A stretch of DNA of 64,000 nt, from contig NW_024881316.1 of the NCBI RefSeq assembly GCF_018691265.1, forward strand, positions 25,025,819-25,089,818. Reading direction: 5' to 3'. Below, piece by piece: positions 1-11,016 of the stretch; position 1 is the first letter of the stretch; each line of letters opens with the position of its first letter. A model generated the notes under the pieces. The model saw only the letters and a list, made by a program, of their open reading frames with translations, had not been told where the DNA came from and made no database searches. A program made the position numbers and the translations under genes. This stretch comes from Tyto alba (lineage: Eukaryota; Chordata; Aves; Strigiformes; Tytonidae).

Positions 1-3000
1 AAGAATACAGAATTCCTCTAAATTTAATTTGATAAATCTTGGTATTTAAAGTTATCAAATAATAATGGTACAGCTAGTAGACATTGATACAGCCAAACCA
101 GAAAACAAGATCAAATTCAGAAACAGAATCTTTGATCATAGAAATCACTGAAATGCTAGACATTAAGTGCAAGAGACAGAACTGTAACAGGACTCAAAAA
201 GAGGAACTCACCTCATTTGAAATGGAGTTATATGAGAAAAATAAGGACACACAAAAAAACAAGGGCTGGGTTTCATAATTCTGATATGTTCATAAAGATG
301 TAGGTGTACTAGCCTTTTACTCAGCAAAGCAGAACACAACTCACATCACATCATCAGCACACTGCAGCTAAGTAGGATGGATATTGATGTGAGAAGCTAG
401 CACATAGTTTCTGATAATAATGTAATCATGCCATCTTCCTACAGCTTTTCAAATAAACCGATATATGCAATAAACCCTAGTAATTGTTAGTGAGACCTTT
501 CAAGTACCAAAGTGAAAATTTGAGTCAAAGGACTGGAAACAAAGATTGCAGCAAGCAAATTAACAGGTTTTAGCAGACTACAGCTTGGAAGTGTTATACA
601 TGAAAAAAAATATGTAAGCAGGTGGTCAGAATTAAGACTATAGACCAAATTCTGTACCAGAGGCACAGGAGAAATGTTAGGTGTCATCAAAATAGGTGTA
701 AAGCTTAATGAAAAACCGTAAAACTAAAAGGACTGTCAACTATTCAAATGCATTTCTTCATAAAAGAAGAGTCTTTGGAGAAATGTCACCTCAGCAGCAT
801 GAAAAAAAATACTTTTGTCAGCAAAACCAAATATATTAAAATATTACTTTCATGCTGAAGTCGTAAGTATTCACTTGTTATTTTTAATTGTTGTTATTAG
901 TATTTCTTTGGTTAAAAGACTTCTGAGGGAGACAATGGGTTCAAGAAGAAATAAATGAGACTGACCAGGGCATTGTTTTTAAAATAATTTCTTTTCAAAA
1001 GTGTACATCAGGCTTGTTTCTTTGGACAACAGCAGTACCGTGCCCCCAGAGACAGCAGCCTCCGCTTGAAGCAAGAACTCTTCTTTCCCAGGACCCCACC
1101 ATGACCTCCTGTGGACTTTAACACAAGGCCCGGGTTGGCAGTCACAATCTCAACCTATACACTTGGGACATGGTGATCTGTGTGGCTGGGGATGTTCATT
1201 TTGTCCTCTAACCTTGCCTACCAGGAACAGTTTAGTATCTTTGGCTACACTCAGGAAAATTTCACTGTGCCTAAGGGTGAGGGAATGGATTTGATCACCT
1301 CTAAGACCGCTGCTTATTTACTACCTCATGATCAATCCATGAAGCCTCTTTGGAGAGCTACCAGGCCTGCATCTAGTCTTGCCTTCGAGCAACTTGGGTC
1401 ATTGTCAAAACAACCCCAGGGGGGTGCAACATTTCTATACTCTTCTCCCGTCTCCTAAATATTTGAGGTCCGCTCTGTATGCACACAGTGGGAAAGAGTC
1501 CCTGTCCTGAGTTTACAGTGTAAGTGGTCAAAACAAGCAAAGAGTGAGGGAGGAAGAGATGAATATCCACCATTGTTTCTCTCAGTGTCTACCTATAGCC
1601 AGTATTGTTTGCAGCTGGGAAAAAAAATGCATTCTTAGGAGAATAAAAGCCAAACCATCTCTGCTTCCCAGGGAAAACCAAACTACTTTTCATCTACAAA
1701 GCAGCAAGCTTCTGCTAAAATATCCTGTGTACTACAAAAACTAACCTGGATTGATGGCTATATCACTCACCAGAGATTATTCCCAATAGCCTGCAGCCAG
1801 GGAACACACCCAGGGTCCCCTTCCAGTTCTCCTGAGGTCAGCAGCAGGGCTAGACACATCAAGAGCAGCCACTGGTTTGGGTGGCTCACTTTTCAGCTGC
1901 ACATCCTCAGAGGATCCTCTGAAGATGGTCAGTAAGAAGGTGAAAAACCCCAAAACACTGGTTATATTGAGTGTTTCATCTTTAACTTGGCATTTTTTTC
2001 CAATTGCCTGGAAAATACACTCCCAGCCTTTCTTCTTCCCAGGCTGTGCGAGCAGAAGTCCCAAGAAGGCTGCAGAGACCACAGGGCAAAGGCAGGTCCT
2101 ACCTTCCCAGGTGAGAGCTGAAACAATCCTTGTAACTGGGGCAGGATATCTGGACACTTTAGATCAGGCAAAAAGGTGACTCTCACCTTGGGACGTGGGC
2201 TGAGCAAGCAACAGAGACAGCACATTGGATTTGCAGTGAACTGATCTCCTGGGAAGAAGACAGGCAGGGGAGAGCTCACTTTTGTGTACTGAGGCTTTAG
2301 CATCCTGCAGCCAGGAAAGGAAGCTTCAGGCTGGTCTGCACAGACAGTGATCCCACAGTAAAACAGATGATTAAAATCATATGCAGTAGTTTTAACTCAG
2401 GACAAATATGCAGGTATAGTGGTTTTCTCAAAACAGAGAAAAGATCTTCTGTGAGCACTTAAGACCGAAAGAGGAAAGGATCTATATCAGGATCTGAGTG
2501 CTCTGTAGGAAAACCGCCTCCTCAAAAGCATGACTGCAGTAATGACTTAATAACTATCCTGACTATCAGGTAAGAGTTGGTGCCATGAAGTTCAGCAATA
2601 AGGCAATCTGAATGGATTTAATACTTGAGTATTCCCAACGTGGAATAACAACCAGGTTCATGTACATATTTTCAGATAAATCAGAGCACTTACAAAAATA
2701 CTTTCCCTCATCTCTTCTTTTTGCATTAAGACAGCACGATTTACTGCTCTAAGCAATGAGACAATGTTTTCTCTCAACAACAGGATTATTTGAAACACTT
2801 TACGCTGGCTGTGATTAAAGAGAATGCGATAGAGAGCATGGCACATAAAGAGGGATAGCAAATGCTGCCCTTAACTGCTCCTCCAAATGAGAACATCTAA
2901 TACTTTTAATGGAAATACAGTGTTGTACTCCTACCAGCTCCATTATACTGAGTAACATGACAGGTCCGAATCCCAATCCCACTAGTTTTGAGATGAAGCA

Positions 3001-4011
3001 GAAAATTGGTGACAGGCTGCAGTAAACAATGATGGATTTATGATGTTGTTTTGGAAGAACGAGCATTGTTTTGAAGGATTAGATGCTGTAATCTGTACAG
3101 TAAGTCAACAAAAAGGCACCATAACAGGAACAGGTGAGGAGCAGGCTTCCAATTACTAATGCAAAATAATGCAGTTTATTCACCCTAGTGTGATTACCAC
3201 GAGGTGATAAAATCACTCTATGGCAGCAGAAGCGGCTTGCTAGATGAAGTGGCAACACACTTTCCCCCTTGAAGAGCTTCTACTCTTAGCTGCAGATGTG
3301 CCCAAATCGTGAGGGAAATACCCAAAAGCAGATAAGGAAAGAGAGAGCAGGGCCAGGCTGCTGGGGCTTTCTGGGGTGGCAGCAGAGCCAGCGGGACAGA
3401 GGAGTGCCAGAATGATCCCCTGCACACTGAAACCATCACCAAAAGCCCAATATGGGCTAAGGTGGGTTGTGCCTTGCCAGAGACTGGTTTTGCCCCAGAG
3501 GTATGGTTTGAGTACAGGGATGTAAATGAGACGCTTCTGATTGTCACTTCTATTGTAGACACTGAAAAAGAGGAGATAGAGTGAGGATGACCCACGGGCA
3601 CTGCCCACCTGGGTTAGCTGAGTATCTGCCTCTAGGCTAAGTGACCACTTTCTTCATGTCCATTTTGAAACCACCTGCTCCTTTAATACTTGCTCGTCAG
3701 AAACACCTTTTAATTCTCCGTATGTCTCTTCTTAGCAACCACAGCAGCTACCAGTGACAGCTGTGTACCACTGCCATAGGGGCAAAACAGCTAGTGTATA
3801 GTGGCAAGATTCCCAGGGCTTGTTATTTTCTCAGCTTGGGGCAATTAAAGCCTTAGCAGCCAAATGATGTCACCAAATAAAAATGCACACTTCAATCAAA
3901 TTTTCTCTCTGAGATGACAAGCAGCATGGTAAGAGAGAAAAACATACTAACACCAGTGGCAGAGAAAACTTCCTAATTATTTGACCTATTTGGCAAGAAA
4001 CAAAATATTTT
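1..4011. other. Upstream intergenic DNA, no gene recognised
   Basis: AT-rich non-coding sequence. The open frames here are short, lie on both strands and overlap one another. None gives a recognisable domain or a splice-flanked exon set. In mammals GCLC lies upstream of ELOVL5 on the same strand, but no GCLC coding exon was recognised here. Segments 1020-2330 and 3200-3620 are more GC-rich and could be old, unrecognised repeats. Confidence 0.55.
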
Positions 4012-5495
4012 CATAGAATCATAGAATGGTTGGTGTTGGAAGGGACCTTAAAGATCATCTAGTTCCAACCCCTCTGCCATGGGCAGGGACACTTTCCACC
4101 AGACCAGGTTGCTCCCAGCCCCGTCCAACCTGGCCTGGAACCCTTCCAGGGAGGGGGCAGCCACAGCTTCTCTGGGCAACCTGTGCCAGTGCCTCACCGC
4201 CCTCACAGTAAAGGATTTCTTCCTTATAGCTAATCTAAACCTACCTTCTTTCAGTTTAAAGCCATAACCCTTCGCCCTATCACTACACGTTCTTATAAAA
4301 GGTCCCTTCCCATCTTTCCTGCAGGCTCCCTTTAGGTACTATAAGACCGCTATAATGTTTTCCCAGACCCTTCTCTTCTCCAGGCTGAACAACCCCAAGT
4401 CTCTCAGCCTGTCTTCACAGGAGAGGTGCTCCAGCCCCCTGATCATCTTTGTGGCCCTCTTCTGGAATTGCTCCAACAGGTCCATGTCCTTCTTGTGTTG
4501 GGGGCCCCAGAGCTGAACACAGGACCCCAGCTGGGGTCTCACAAGAGTGGAGCAAAGGGGGAGAATCACCTCCTTCAACGTGCTGGCCACACTTCTCTTG
4601 ATGCAGCCCAGGATATGGTTGGCTTTCTGGGCTGTGAGTTCACATTGCCAACTCATGTTGAGTTTTTCCTCAACCAACACCACCAAGACCTCTGCAGGGA
4701 TGACCTCAGTCCATTCTCTGACTAGCCTGTATTTGTGCCTGGGATTGCCCTGATCCATGTGCGGGACCTTGCACTTGGCCTTGTTGAACTTCATGAGGTT
4801 TGCACAGGCCCACCTCTTCAGCCTGTCCAGGTCCCTCTGGATGGCATCCCTTCCCTCCAGCATGTTGACCACACCACACAGCTTGGTGTCATTGGCAAAC
4901 TTGCTGAAGGTGCACTTATTCCCACTGTTCATGTCACCAACAAAGATGTTAAACAGCACTGGTCCCAACAACAACCCTTGAGGAACACCGCCTGTCAGTG
5001 CTCTCCACTCAAATATCAACCCGTTGACTGTAGCCATCTTTGAGTCTGACCATCCAGCCAATTCCTTATCCACCAAGTGGTCCATCCATCAAATCCATGT
5101 CTCTCCAATTTAGAGACAAGGATGTCGTGTGGGACAGTGTCAAATACTTTGGCACAAATCCAGATAACATCAGTTGCTCTTCCCTTATCCACCAATGATG
5201 TAACCTCATTGTGCAAGGCCACCAAATTTGTCAGGCGTGGTTAGTGAAGCCATGTTGGCTGTCACCAATTGTTTTCCCTGTCCTTGTTTTCCATGTGCCA
5301 TCACAGAGTTTTCAGCAGGATCCACTCCATGATCTTACCAGGCACAGAGGTGAGACTGACTAGCCTGTAATTCCCCAGGTCTTCCTTTTTTCCCTTTTTA
5401 AAAATGAGGACTATGTTTCCCCTTTTCCAGTCAGTGGGAACTTGACTGGACTGCCACAGCTTCTCAAATATGATGAATAGAGCCTTACTTTGCTC
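4012..5495 (-). mobile_element. CR1 LINE, 5'-truncated, minus strand
   Basis: Read on the minus strand, this is the 3' part of a chicken-repeat-1 non-LTR retrotransposon. It covers the C-terminal half of the reverse transcriptase followed by the 3' UTR. The 3' end is marked by two copies of the terminal octamer, seen on + as CATAGAAT at 4012-4019 and 4020-4027. CR1 copies insert by target-primed reverse transcription and are nearly always 5'-truncated, as here. RT-like translation can be followed up to about 5480. The 5' edge is approximate. Confidence 0.9.
4339..5085 (-). pseudogene. CR1 reverse-transcriptase C-terminal fragment (248 codons open)
   Basis: This open frame lies inside the CR1 element. 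The order of motifs is that of the CR1 [18 protein letters not shown], then FANDTKL (the catalytic FADD box with Asp changed to Asn), then RDLDRLKRWA, a KLNMSWQC segment, the thumb-like LVRPQLG region and the C-terminal GLFSLEKRR. The endonuclease and N-terminal RT are missing, and an upstream piece (5016-5225) is in another frame. The element therefore cannot encode a working enzyme. It is a remnant that happens to remain open. Confidence 0.85.
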
Positions 5496-7535
5496 TCAAG
5501 GGACACTATTTGGGGGTAAACCTGGTTCTTAAAATACACTGCAAGTTTGGTGAGTCAGTGCAGGTCTTCAGTCCTATTTAATCATTTGCCTACAGCACTG
5601 CACACTGCAGGGAGATGTAAGAAGAAATGCAGAAAAGTAACTGCTGTTAATGTAAAATTCGTGAAATTGGATTAGAAACATAGTTAGGGCCAAAAACCTG
5701 CCTCCACTCTAGCTTGTGAGAATTTTGCCCTTGATGGCAGAGAGCAAAAAGCACCGTTAAAAGTTAACGCCAGTTTGTAACGCGATCGTACCTCAGAACA
5801 GAGACTTAGTGTGTTCACACCAGTTTTGTGTTGGAATCTCAAAATAGCTTCATCCAGCCACTTGCTTATGAGACCTGCCAAGTATAAAATTGTGCAGAAA
5901 ACCTTGGTTGGAAGCTTTTTTTTACAAAGATCAAGTACTTAAAAGTTAGGCAAAGTTGTACAAACAGCATGAAGCATTTGTGGTTTGCTCAACAGAAGAA
6001 AACGCCGTATTCAGAAGAGGTAGATGCTGAAATTTCAAGCCTGATACTTTAGTCCAGTGTTTGATTTAAAGAGAACAGTAATCGCATCCCACTTATCTCG
6101 CTGATAAAGAACATGGAGCTGCCGCAGTCAGCCTGGAGGGAAGCCAAGGCAAACCCAGGCAGAACTGAAAATTCCCGTTAAGATGACTGAGCGGCAAATG
6201 ATGGTTATTTATTCCAATCAATTTGTTAATTTATTTCTGGAAAAGCTGGATTAATTTGTTGCTAATCAAAACAAGGACATATTCATTACAGTGTGTATGA
6301 TGAACCACTACTAAATAGGCATAGCTAGGATTTCTAATAGATTTTTTAAAAAGAAGACTGATTTGGTAGCTCACCCTCCCTAAAGAAGACCATTCAGGCT
6401 CATTTCCCTACAACATATACTTCTACCACTTTATCCAGGCTAATTTCAAACACCACACTGATGGACCATCTAACCCAAATTCTTTCATCTCCCCAGTGCT
6501 GTAGCCCTTGCTGACTCTTCACTCCTAGCTGTTCTCCTTCTACCCATACTCTCAAACACTAGCATCTGTTTAACTGCTTTCCCTTTGCTTACCACTGGTT
6601 TAGTGAGGATAACCTTATCTGCTGAGGCCTCTTGTCACCTCTGCTGCTGCTGCTGCCCAGGCTGGGTCACTTAGGACTTGGCTTTCCACAGTGCTCAGAT
6701 TCTTCCTCTTCTCTCTTGAAAAGCAGAACTACAATAATCATGAGACACGGTTTAAAAAATAAATGCAAGGTATAACTTATTTTAAATCTGCCCTAGCAAT
6801 CCTTCTGTCTGAATCCCTAATAACATTTAACTGGCCCTTCTCTGAAGTCCAGCCTCACTGATCCCATGCCGATAACGAGGTCTCTGAAGCCTGTCCTGAG
6901 CAAACATGCCAGCAGCAATTTCATCAGTGCTTGGCAGAGAGGCCAACGGTGATGTCTTCACTCCTGACAAACTTCCAGCTGGTCCAAGAGGACAGGTACA
7001 ATGCTGAGATTCAGTACCTCTGCAGCCCAGAACGACACTGGCCAGGCCCCACCCCTCACTGTTTGCTTAGTTCTCCCGAGTGGGTAATTCTGAAATGACA
7101 TTTCCAACACCGTGACCTTGCTCTTTTTCTCTGACTGATAACAGCATGAGCACTTTGGAAAGGCCAGGAGAGGGAAGAACCAGCAGCAATGTGGGTGGGC
7201 AGGGAAGCTGGCCTGGCAAAGCCCAAGTGCCTCCCCCCCGCCCAGCTTCATCCTTTCCCTCATCATCAGCTGTGTCCCCTCTCCCCAGTGCCAGCCACCC
7301 GACACCCCGGGCGTACAGAGGCTCATTAAAACCCCACTGCCAAGTCAGGAGAGCAAGCTCTGTGGCGGGGGGAGCCGAAGCGGGCGCATGCCAGTGGCTG
7401 GCAGGGGGTGTGGGGGGGAACACGCTCCCCTGCCTGCTCTCAGGGCGGGACATGGCGTGGGTGTGGGGCAGCCCCACATCCCTCTCCCGCACGGGAGCCG
7501 CTCGTGTCCCAGCTACCACCCGCCTCTCCGCCCGC
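5496..7535. other. Intergenic DNA, no gene recognised
   Basis: Mostly AT-rich non-coding sequence up to about 7140, then a GC- and CpG-rich stretch (about 7150-7540) next to the LTR. Overlapping open frames at 6958-7665 on both strands reflect base composition. No splice-linked coding exon or known domain was recognised. Confidence 0.5.
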
Positions 7536-7540
7536 GCTCC

Positions 7541-8143
7541 TCTTGTGGCTTAAACCCGGCTGGCAGCCAAACACCACGAGCCTCTCGCACACCCTCCCTC
7601 ACCCCAGGGAACTGGGGGGGGGGAATTGGAGGCGTAAAGGTAAGGAGGCTCGCAGGTCAAGATAAAAACAGTTTAATAACTGAAATAAAACTAAAATAAT
7701 CATTATAATAATAATAGTAATAATAGAAAACACAAACAGGTAATGCACAATGCAATTGCTTACCACCTGCCAACCGATTCCCAGCCCGTTCCCAGCCAGC
7801 GATACCAAAGAAGTGAGAACCCCAAAACCACGATCCTGGAAGCGAGAGCAAGCTTCCTGATCAACCCTCATCTATATACTGAGCATGACATTATATGATA
7901 TGGAACATCCCACTGGCCAATTTTGTTCCATTGCTCTGGCCATGCTCCCTCCCAGCTTCTTGTGAACCTGTGCACTAGCAGGACATGGGAAATTCAAAGG
8001 ACCTTGATTTCTTAGCAACAACTGAAAACATCAGTGCATTATCAACATTCTTCTCATACCAAATCCCGTACCAAATCCAAAACACAGCACTATTCGAGAT
8101 ACTAAGAAGAAATATTAGCTCTATCCCAGACAAAACCAGGACA
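7541..8143 (-). mobile_element. Solo LTR, ERVL-like, minus strand
   Basis: Read on the minus strand, it begins TGTCCTGG (plus-strand CCAGGACA at 8136-8143) and ends near CCACAAGA, a decayed form of the CCACAACA end of the related LTR at 22490-23559. Flanks are GCTCC (7536-7540) and ACTCC (8144-8148), a probable 5-bp target duplication with one change. Five-bp duplications fit ERVL. The interior includes an AT-rich TAA-repeat tract (about 7690-7730). About 280 bp of its 5' part is clearly similar to 32110-32391. No internal retroviral sequence is attached, so it is a solo LTR. Confidence 0.8.
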
Positions 8144-8148
8144 ACTCC

Positions 8149-9879
8149 CTACGCCCCGCTCCATCCCTTTTTGCATCTGAAGTTGCAAGTGGTTCTAATT
8201 TTTTATTTTTAAACTGCCAGATTGAGTCTTAATTATTTAAGCATCTTCCAGATTTAGAACGCTGTTTTCGCTGTGAAAGTAACACTCAAGTGCAATCATC
8301 TCTCATCAATAAACCATGGAAACAAATGTGTATGCCTGTCGGGAAGCAACTTTATTTAAAGCACATTGAAAAGTCAAGTTCAGTTACAGATATGAAAAGA
8401 CCTAATTCTGGCCACGTTTGAATGAGTTCAGGACATTTTAGCTCAAGTGAGGAGAAAAAGGGACTCATGCTTATACAATTAGTTTTGCTAGGAGCAAGAT
8501 TACTTGACTCCCCTCAGACGAGAAGGGGTGCCTCAGAAACATCCAAAACACACACTTGGACAAAGGGCCTTCAGAAAGGCATACCTGCTTGAGAGTTGCG
8601 CTGGCTTTCGGGGATTTTTTCCAAAGTGTTAAAACACATAGGCAAGGACAGCTGTGAGTGCTCATACCTTACTGGAAAGCGCTACAAAGCCTCAAATCAC
8701 ACACTCAGTAATTATACAGCAGTTCGGTCCTTCAAAGAGAAAAGGAAATAGAGACTTGGGCTTTAAAATGAAACAAAACCCAAAAAACAACCAAAAAGCA
8801 TTCCTATTAACATCTTATTCTAATAAATAAGATTAAACAAAAAAAATCTATGGCATAGCCTCAATATCTCTCTGGAGAGGGATTTTTTTCTTGTCGCAGC
8901 GAGAGCTTAAGGAAGATTGTTTCTGATCTCACCGGGCACACACGCCGCGTTATCACGTTGCCTGTTTACAGCCCAGCATCACCTCTGGGGGCTGTTTGCA
9001 CACCGAGCTTCCACCAGGTGAGGTCAGGTTGCAACACAGTGCTTCGGCTAAATGGCCATGGCCGTGGGACCGGGCCGTTACTGCCCGGGGGAAGCTACTG
9101 GACATGGGGTTGGCATGGTTGGCCTTGATGGCTTCACCTGTACGGCCGCCTTCTACAGCCACAGAGGAAGCTCCAGGAAACCCTTTTTCCTCCAGCTTTC
9201 CAAAACTGCTGTTTCCTACAGAGCGCAGATACTTGATCTTGAGTAACACCCATGCAAATTGCTGCCCGACTCCTCTTCTTTGCAAAGCAAAGCTGCTCTT
9301 TATTTATGTAACATTTTAATCTAATTAGCAAAGAGATGGAACAAACTCCTGGAGGGTGGTGGGGAGGGGAAGAAATTACAAGGTCACCTTCCAGCATGTG
9401 GGAGAACGTGAGAGAGGGAAAGAAACAACGCGCCTTCTTCCCGTTGGCCATGCTAACACTGAGGCTCCCTCGCTGTTGCCCCATTAGGAGCTCACGGAGG
9501 GAAGGAAGCATCTGGAGTGGCTGGAGGGGACTTCTCCCCCTCTGCCGAGCGTCCCGGCCGTTGGAGGGGAGCCAAAGAGGATGCTCGGAGATTCCTTCCT
9601 CCGACACCCGACACTGTGGGAACGCAGGCTCAGTACATGCATCTAAACACCACCGCGAAAACGGCATGTTGATTATGGGATATGACCAAGGTAAAACCCT
9701 ACACATTTACCGCACCCAGAGCTTGCGTTTGGAGACGCTGTAACGCAGCGCAGCCCGGTGCCCCCCACACAGGAAGCGGATCGACGGCATTTGCCCGCGA
9801 CCTTTAATTTCGGCCTGCGGTTCATCTCATCATGATTGTCTTTAATTACATGACCCCATATTGTTTTTCAGTAGGGCCT
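8149..9879. other. Intergenic DNA upstream of the ELOVL5 promoter
   Basis: No gene is recognised. Opposing open frames at 8950-9740 overlap on both strands and have no known domain. The last 100 bases before the CpG island (about 9800-9880) are AT-rich and contain a TTTAATTACATGA segment that could be regulatory. That is only a suggestion from its position and composition. Confidence 0.5.
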
Positions 9880-10012
9880 CCCGCCTCCCTCGCCTGGGCC
9901 AGAAAACGAAGCGCCGCCCGATATACCCTTTAATCTCCACGCGTGGACGCGGGGGTTCGGCCCGCGGCCCTGCCCGTTCCCCCACCCCTCTCCCGAACCT
10001 TCCGCGGCCGCC

Positions 10013-10019
10013 GGATTGG
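10013..10019 (-). promoter_or_regulatory. Inverted CCAAT box
   Basis: GGATTGG, the reverse complement of CCAATCC, lies about 15 bases before the CRE. NF-Y sites of this form are common in TATA-less CpG promoters and co-operate with CREB/ATF and SREBP. Binding is inferred. Confidence 0.6.
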
Positions 10020-10032
10020 CCCACGGCGGCCG

Positions 10033-10040
10033 TGACGTCA
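10033..10040. promoter_or_regulatory. Full palindromic CRE
   Basis: TGACGTCA, a perfect CREB/ATF palindrome within the CpG-rich promoter. The site is seen directly. Use by CREB/ATF is inferred from its position about 190 bases upstream of the exon 1 donor. Confidence 0.7.
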
Positions 10041-10081
10041 TAGCGCCCCCCTCCACCGCCCCTTAGCCCCCCGCACCACTC

Positions 10082-10090
10082 TTACGTCAC
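10082..10090. promoter_or_regulatory. Second CRE-like site
   Basis: TTACGTCAC contains the ACGTCA CRE half-site, about 50 bases after the full palindrome. Together they form a tandem CRE arrangement in the core promoter. Confidence 0.5.
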
Positions 10091-10110
10091 GGTCAGCCCA
10101 CGGCCGGCTG

Positions 10111-10157
10111 TGGGGCGGGACCCCCCCCGCCCCTCGCCCGCCCACGGCCCCGCCCCC
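10111..10157. promoter_or_regulatory. GC boxes (Sp/KLF sites)
   Basis: TGGGGCGGGA at 10111-10120 and CCCCGCCCCC near 10149-10158 are Sp1-type GC boxes on opposite strands, just before the likely transcription start. No TATA box is seen, so initiation is probably dispersed. Confidence 0.55.
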
Positions 10158-10159
10158 GC

Positions 10160-10228
10160 GGCGCCGCAGCGTGACAGAGCCGGCCGGTGCTCGCCCGCCC
10201 GCCGCCCCCCGCCGCCCGCCGCCGCCAG
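10160..10228 (+). other. ELOVL5: ELOVL5 exon 1 (5' UTR, non-coding); start approximate
   Basis: The 3' end is a strong splice donor, CAG|GTAGGG, with GT at 10229-10230. It lies directly downstream of the CCAAT, CRE and GC-box cluster. The 5' end is not visible in sequence and is set by distance from the promoter sites. No ATG lies in the segment. Joining to 34610 gives an 11-base leader from exon 2 before the start codon. A CAGE or RNA-seq start could move the 5' end by tens of bases. Confidence 0.65.
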
Positions 10229-10307
10229 GTAGGGCCGCGTCCCGGGGCGGGGGGGCAGACACGGGGCTCCCCGCCCAGCGGCGGGGTATGTGCGGCCGCC
10301 CGGGCCC

Positions 10308-10356
10308 GGAGGAAGAGGAGGAGGAGGAGGAGGAAGAAGAGGAGGAGGAGGAGGGG
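10308..10356. repeat. GGA/GAA purine microsatellite
   Basis: A 49-base run made only of G and A, mostly GAG triplets, in the CpG island just after exon 1. Polypurine mirror tracts like this can form triplex or G-rich structures and are often length-variable. Confidence 0.85.
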
Positions 10357-10492
10357 TCGGGTACCGGGTGGGGGCCACGGCGGGCCGGGGGTGCCGATCC
10401 GCGGGGCGCGCAACAAGTGCGGCGGGGCGGAAGGCGGGCAGGGCGGCCGGCAGCGGCGGGCGGGCCGGGGGAGGGAGGGAGGGGAAGATGGA

Positions 10493-10519
10493 GGGGGGGG
10501 GGGGGGGGGGGGGGGGGGG
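10493..10519. repeat. Poly-G tract (about 27 G)
   Basis: An uninterrupted run of G preceded by GGGAGGGAGGGAGGGG-type spacing, so the wider block 10465-10523 has strong G-quadruplex potential on the + strand. Run length is prone to sequencing error. Confidence 0.8.
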
Positions 10520-10580
10520 CGGCGGAAGGGCCGGGGTTTTCGCCGGGAGCGTCTTTCGCCGGTGCAGTTAGTCAAGAGCA

Positions 10581-10614
10581 TGATGCAATCCCGTATTGCC
10601 ATGGCTACTGCATC
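10581..10614. promoter_or_regulatory. CARE-like and X-box-like composite element
   Basis: TGATGCAAT at 10581-10589 matches the C/EBP-ATF response element used by ATF4/CHOP. ATTGCCATGGCTAC at 10595-10608 matches the symmetric RFX X-box GTTGCCATGGCAAC at 12 of 14 positions. GATGCA (10582-10587) and TGCATC (10609-10614) form inverted ends around them. The block is AT-balanced inside an extremely GC-rich island, which suggests selection. Factor identity is inferred. Confidence 0.45.
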
Positions 10615-10696
10615 CCCGGGCGGCGGCGGAGGCTCCTTCCGCCGTGGCGGGGCACAGAGCCGGGAGAAATAATACGGGCAGGAAGGGGGGGGAACT

Positions 10697-10730
10697 CCCC
10701 CCCCCCCCCCCCGCCCCCCCCCCCCGCCCC
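10697..10730. repeat. Poly-C tract
   Basis: C16, G, C12, G, C4. Together with the poly-G tract about 180 bases upstream it could pair or form i-motif/G4 structures. Length is uncertain because such tracts are error-prone. Confidence 0.8.
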
Positions 10731-10986
10731 GTTCCCGGCTGCGTTTAACGGCGAGGAAGCGGCCCTGGGCCGTACGCTGCCTCCCCGGGGAGGGCTCAGC
10801 GCTGCTACGGCTCCACACGAAAAAAGCCTTGACCCGTTTTTCCCCCCCCGCGGTGAGCGTGTGCATCGCGGGCGTGCGTGTGCTTCACGCGAGCTCGGCG
10901 AACACGCGGGGCGGCCGGGCGTGAACAGCCTCCGGGATCGTGGCCGAGTGCCAGCGGGAGGTCTTGTCGGGCTCGGAAGGAAAGAG

Positions 10987-11016
10987 TTCTTCTTCTTCTT
11001 CTTCTTCTTCCTCCTC
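10987..11016. repeat. (TTC)n pyrimidine microsatellite
   Basis: About eight TTC units followed by CTCCTC, at the 3' edge of the CpG island. Confidence 0.85.

Noticed and set aside
3218..3608. Two overlapping minus frames of 122-127 codons
   Set aside because: Two frames of the same strand open over the same stretch, with no recognisable family and no splice evidence.
9134..9706. 190-codon minus frame upstream of the promoter
   Set aside because: It overlaps an open plus frame, has no known domain and composition-like content. No exon evidence.
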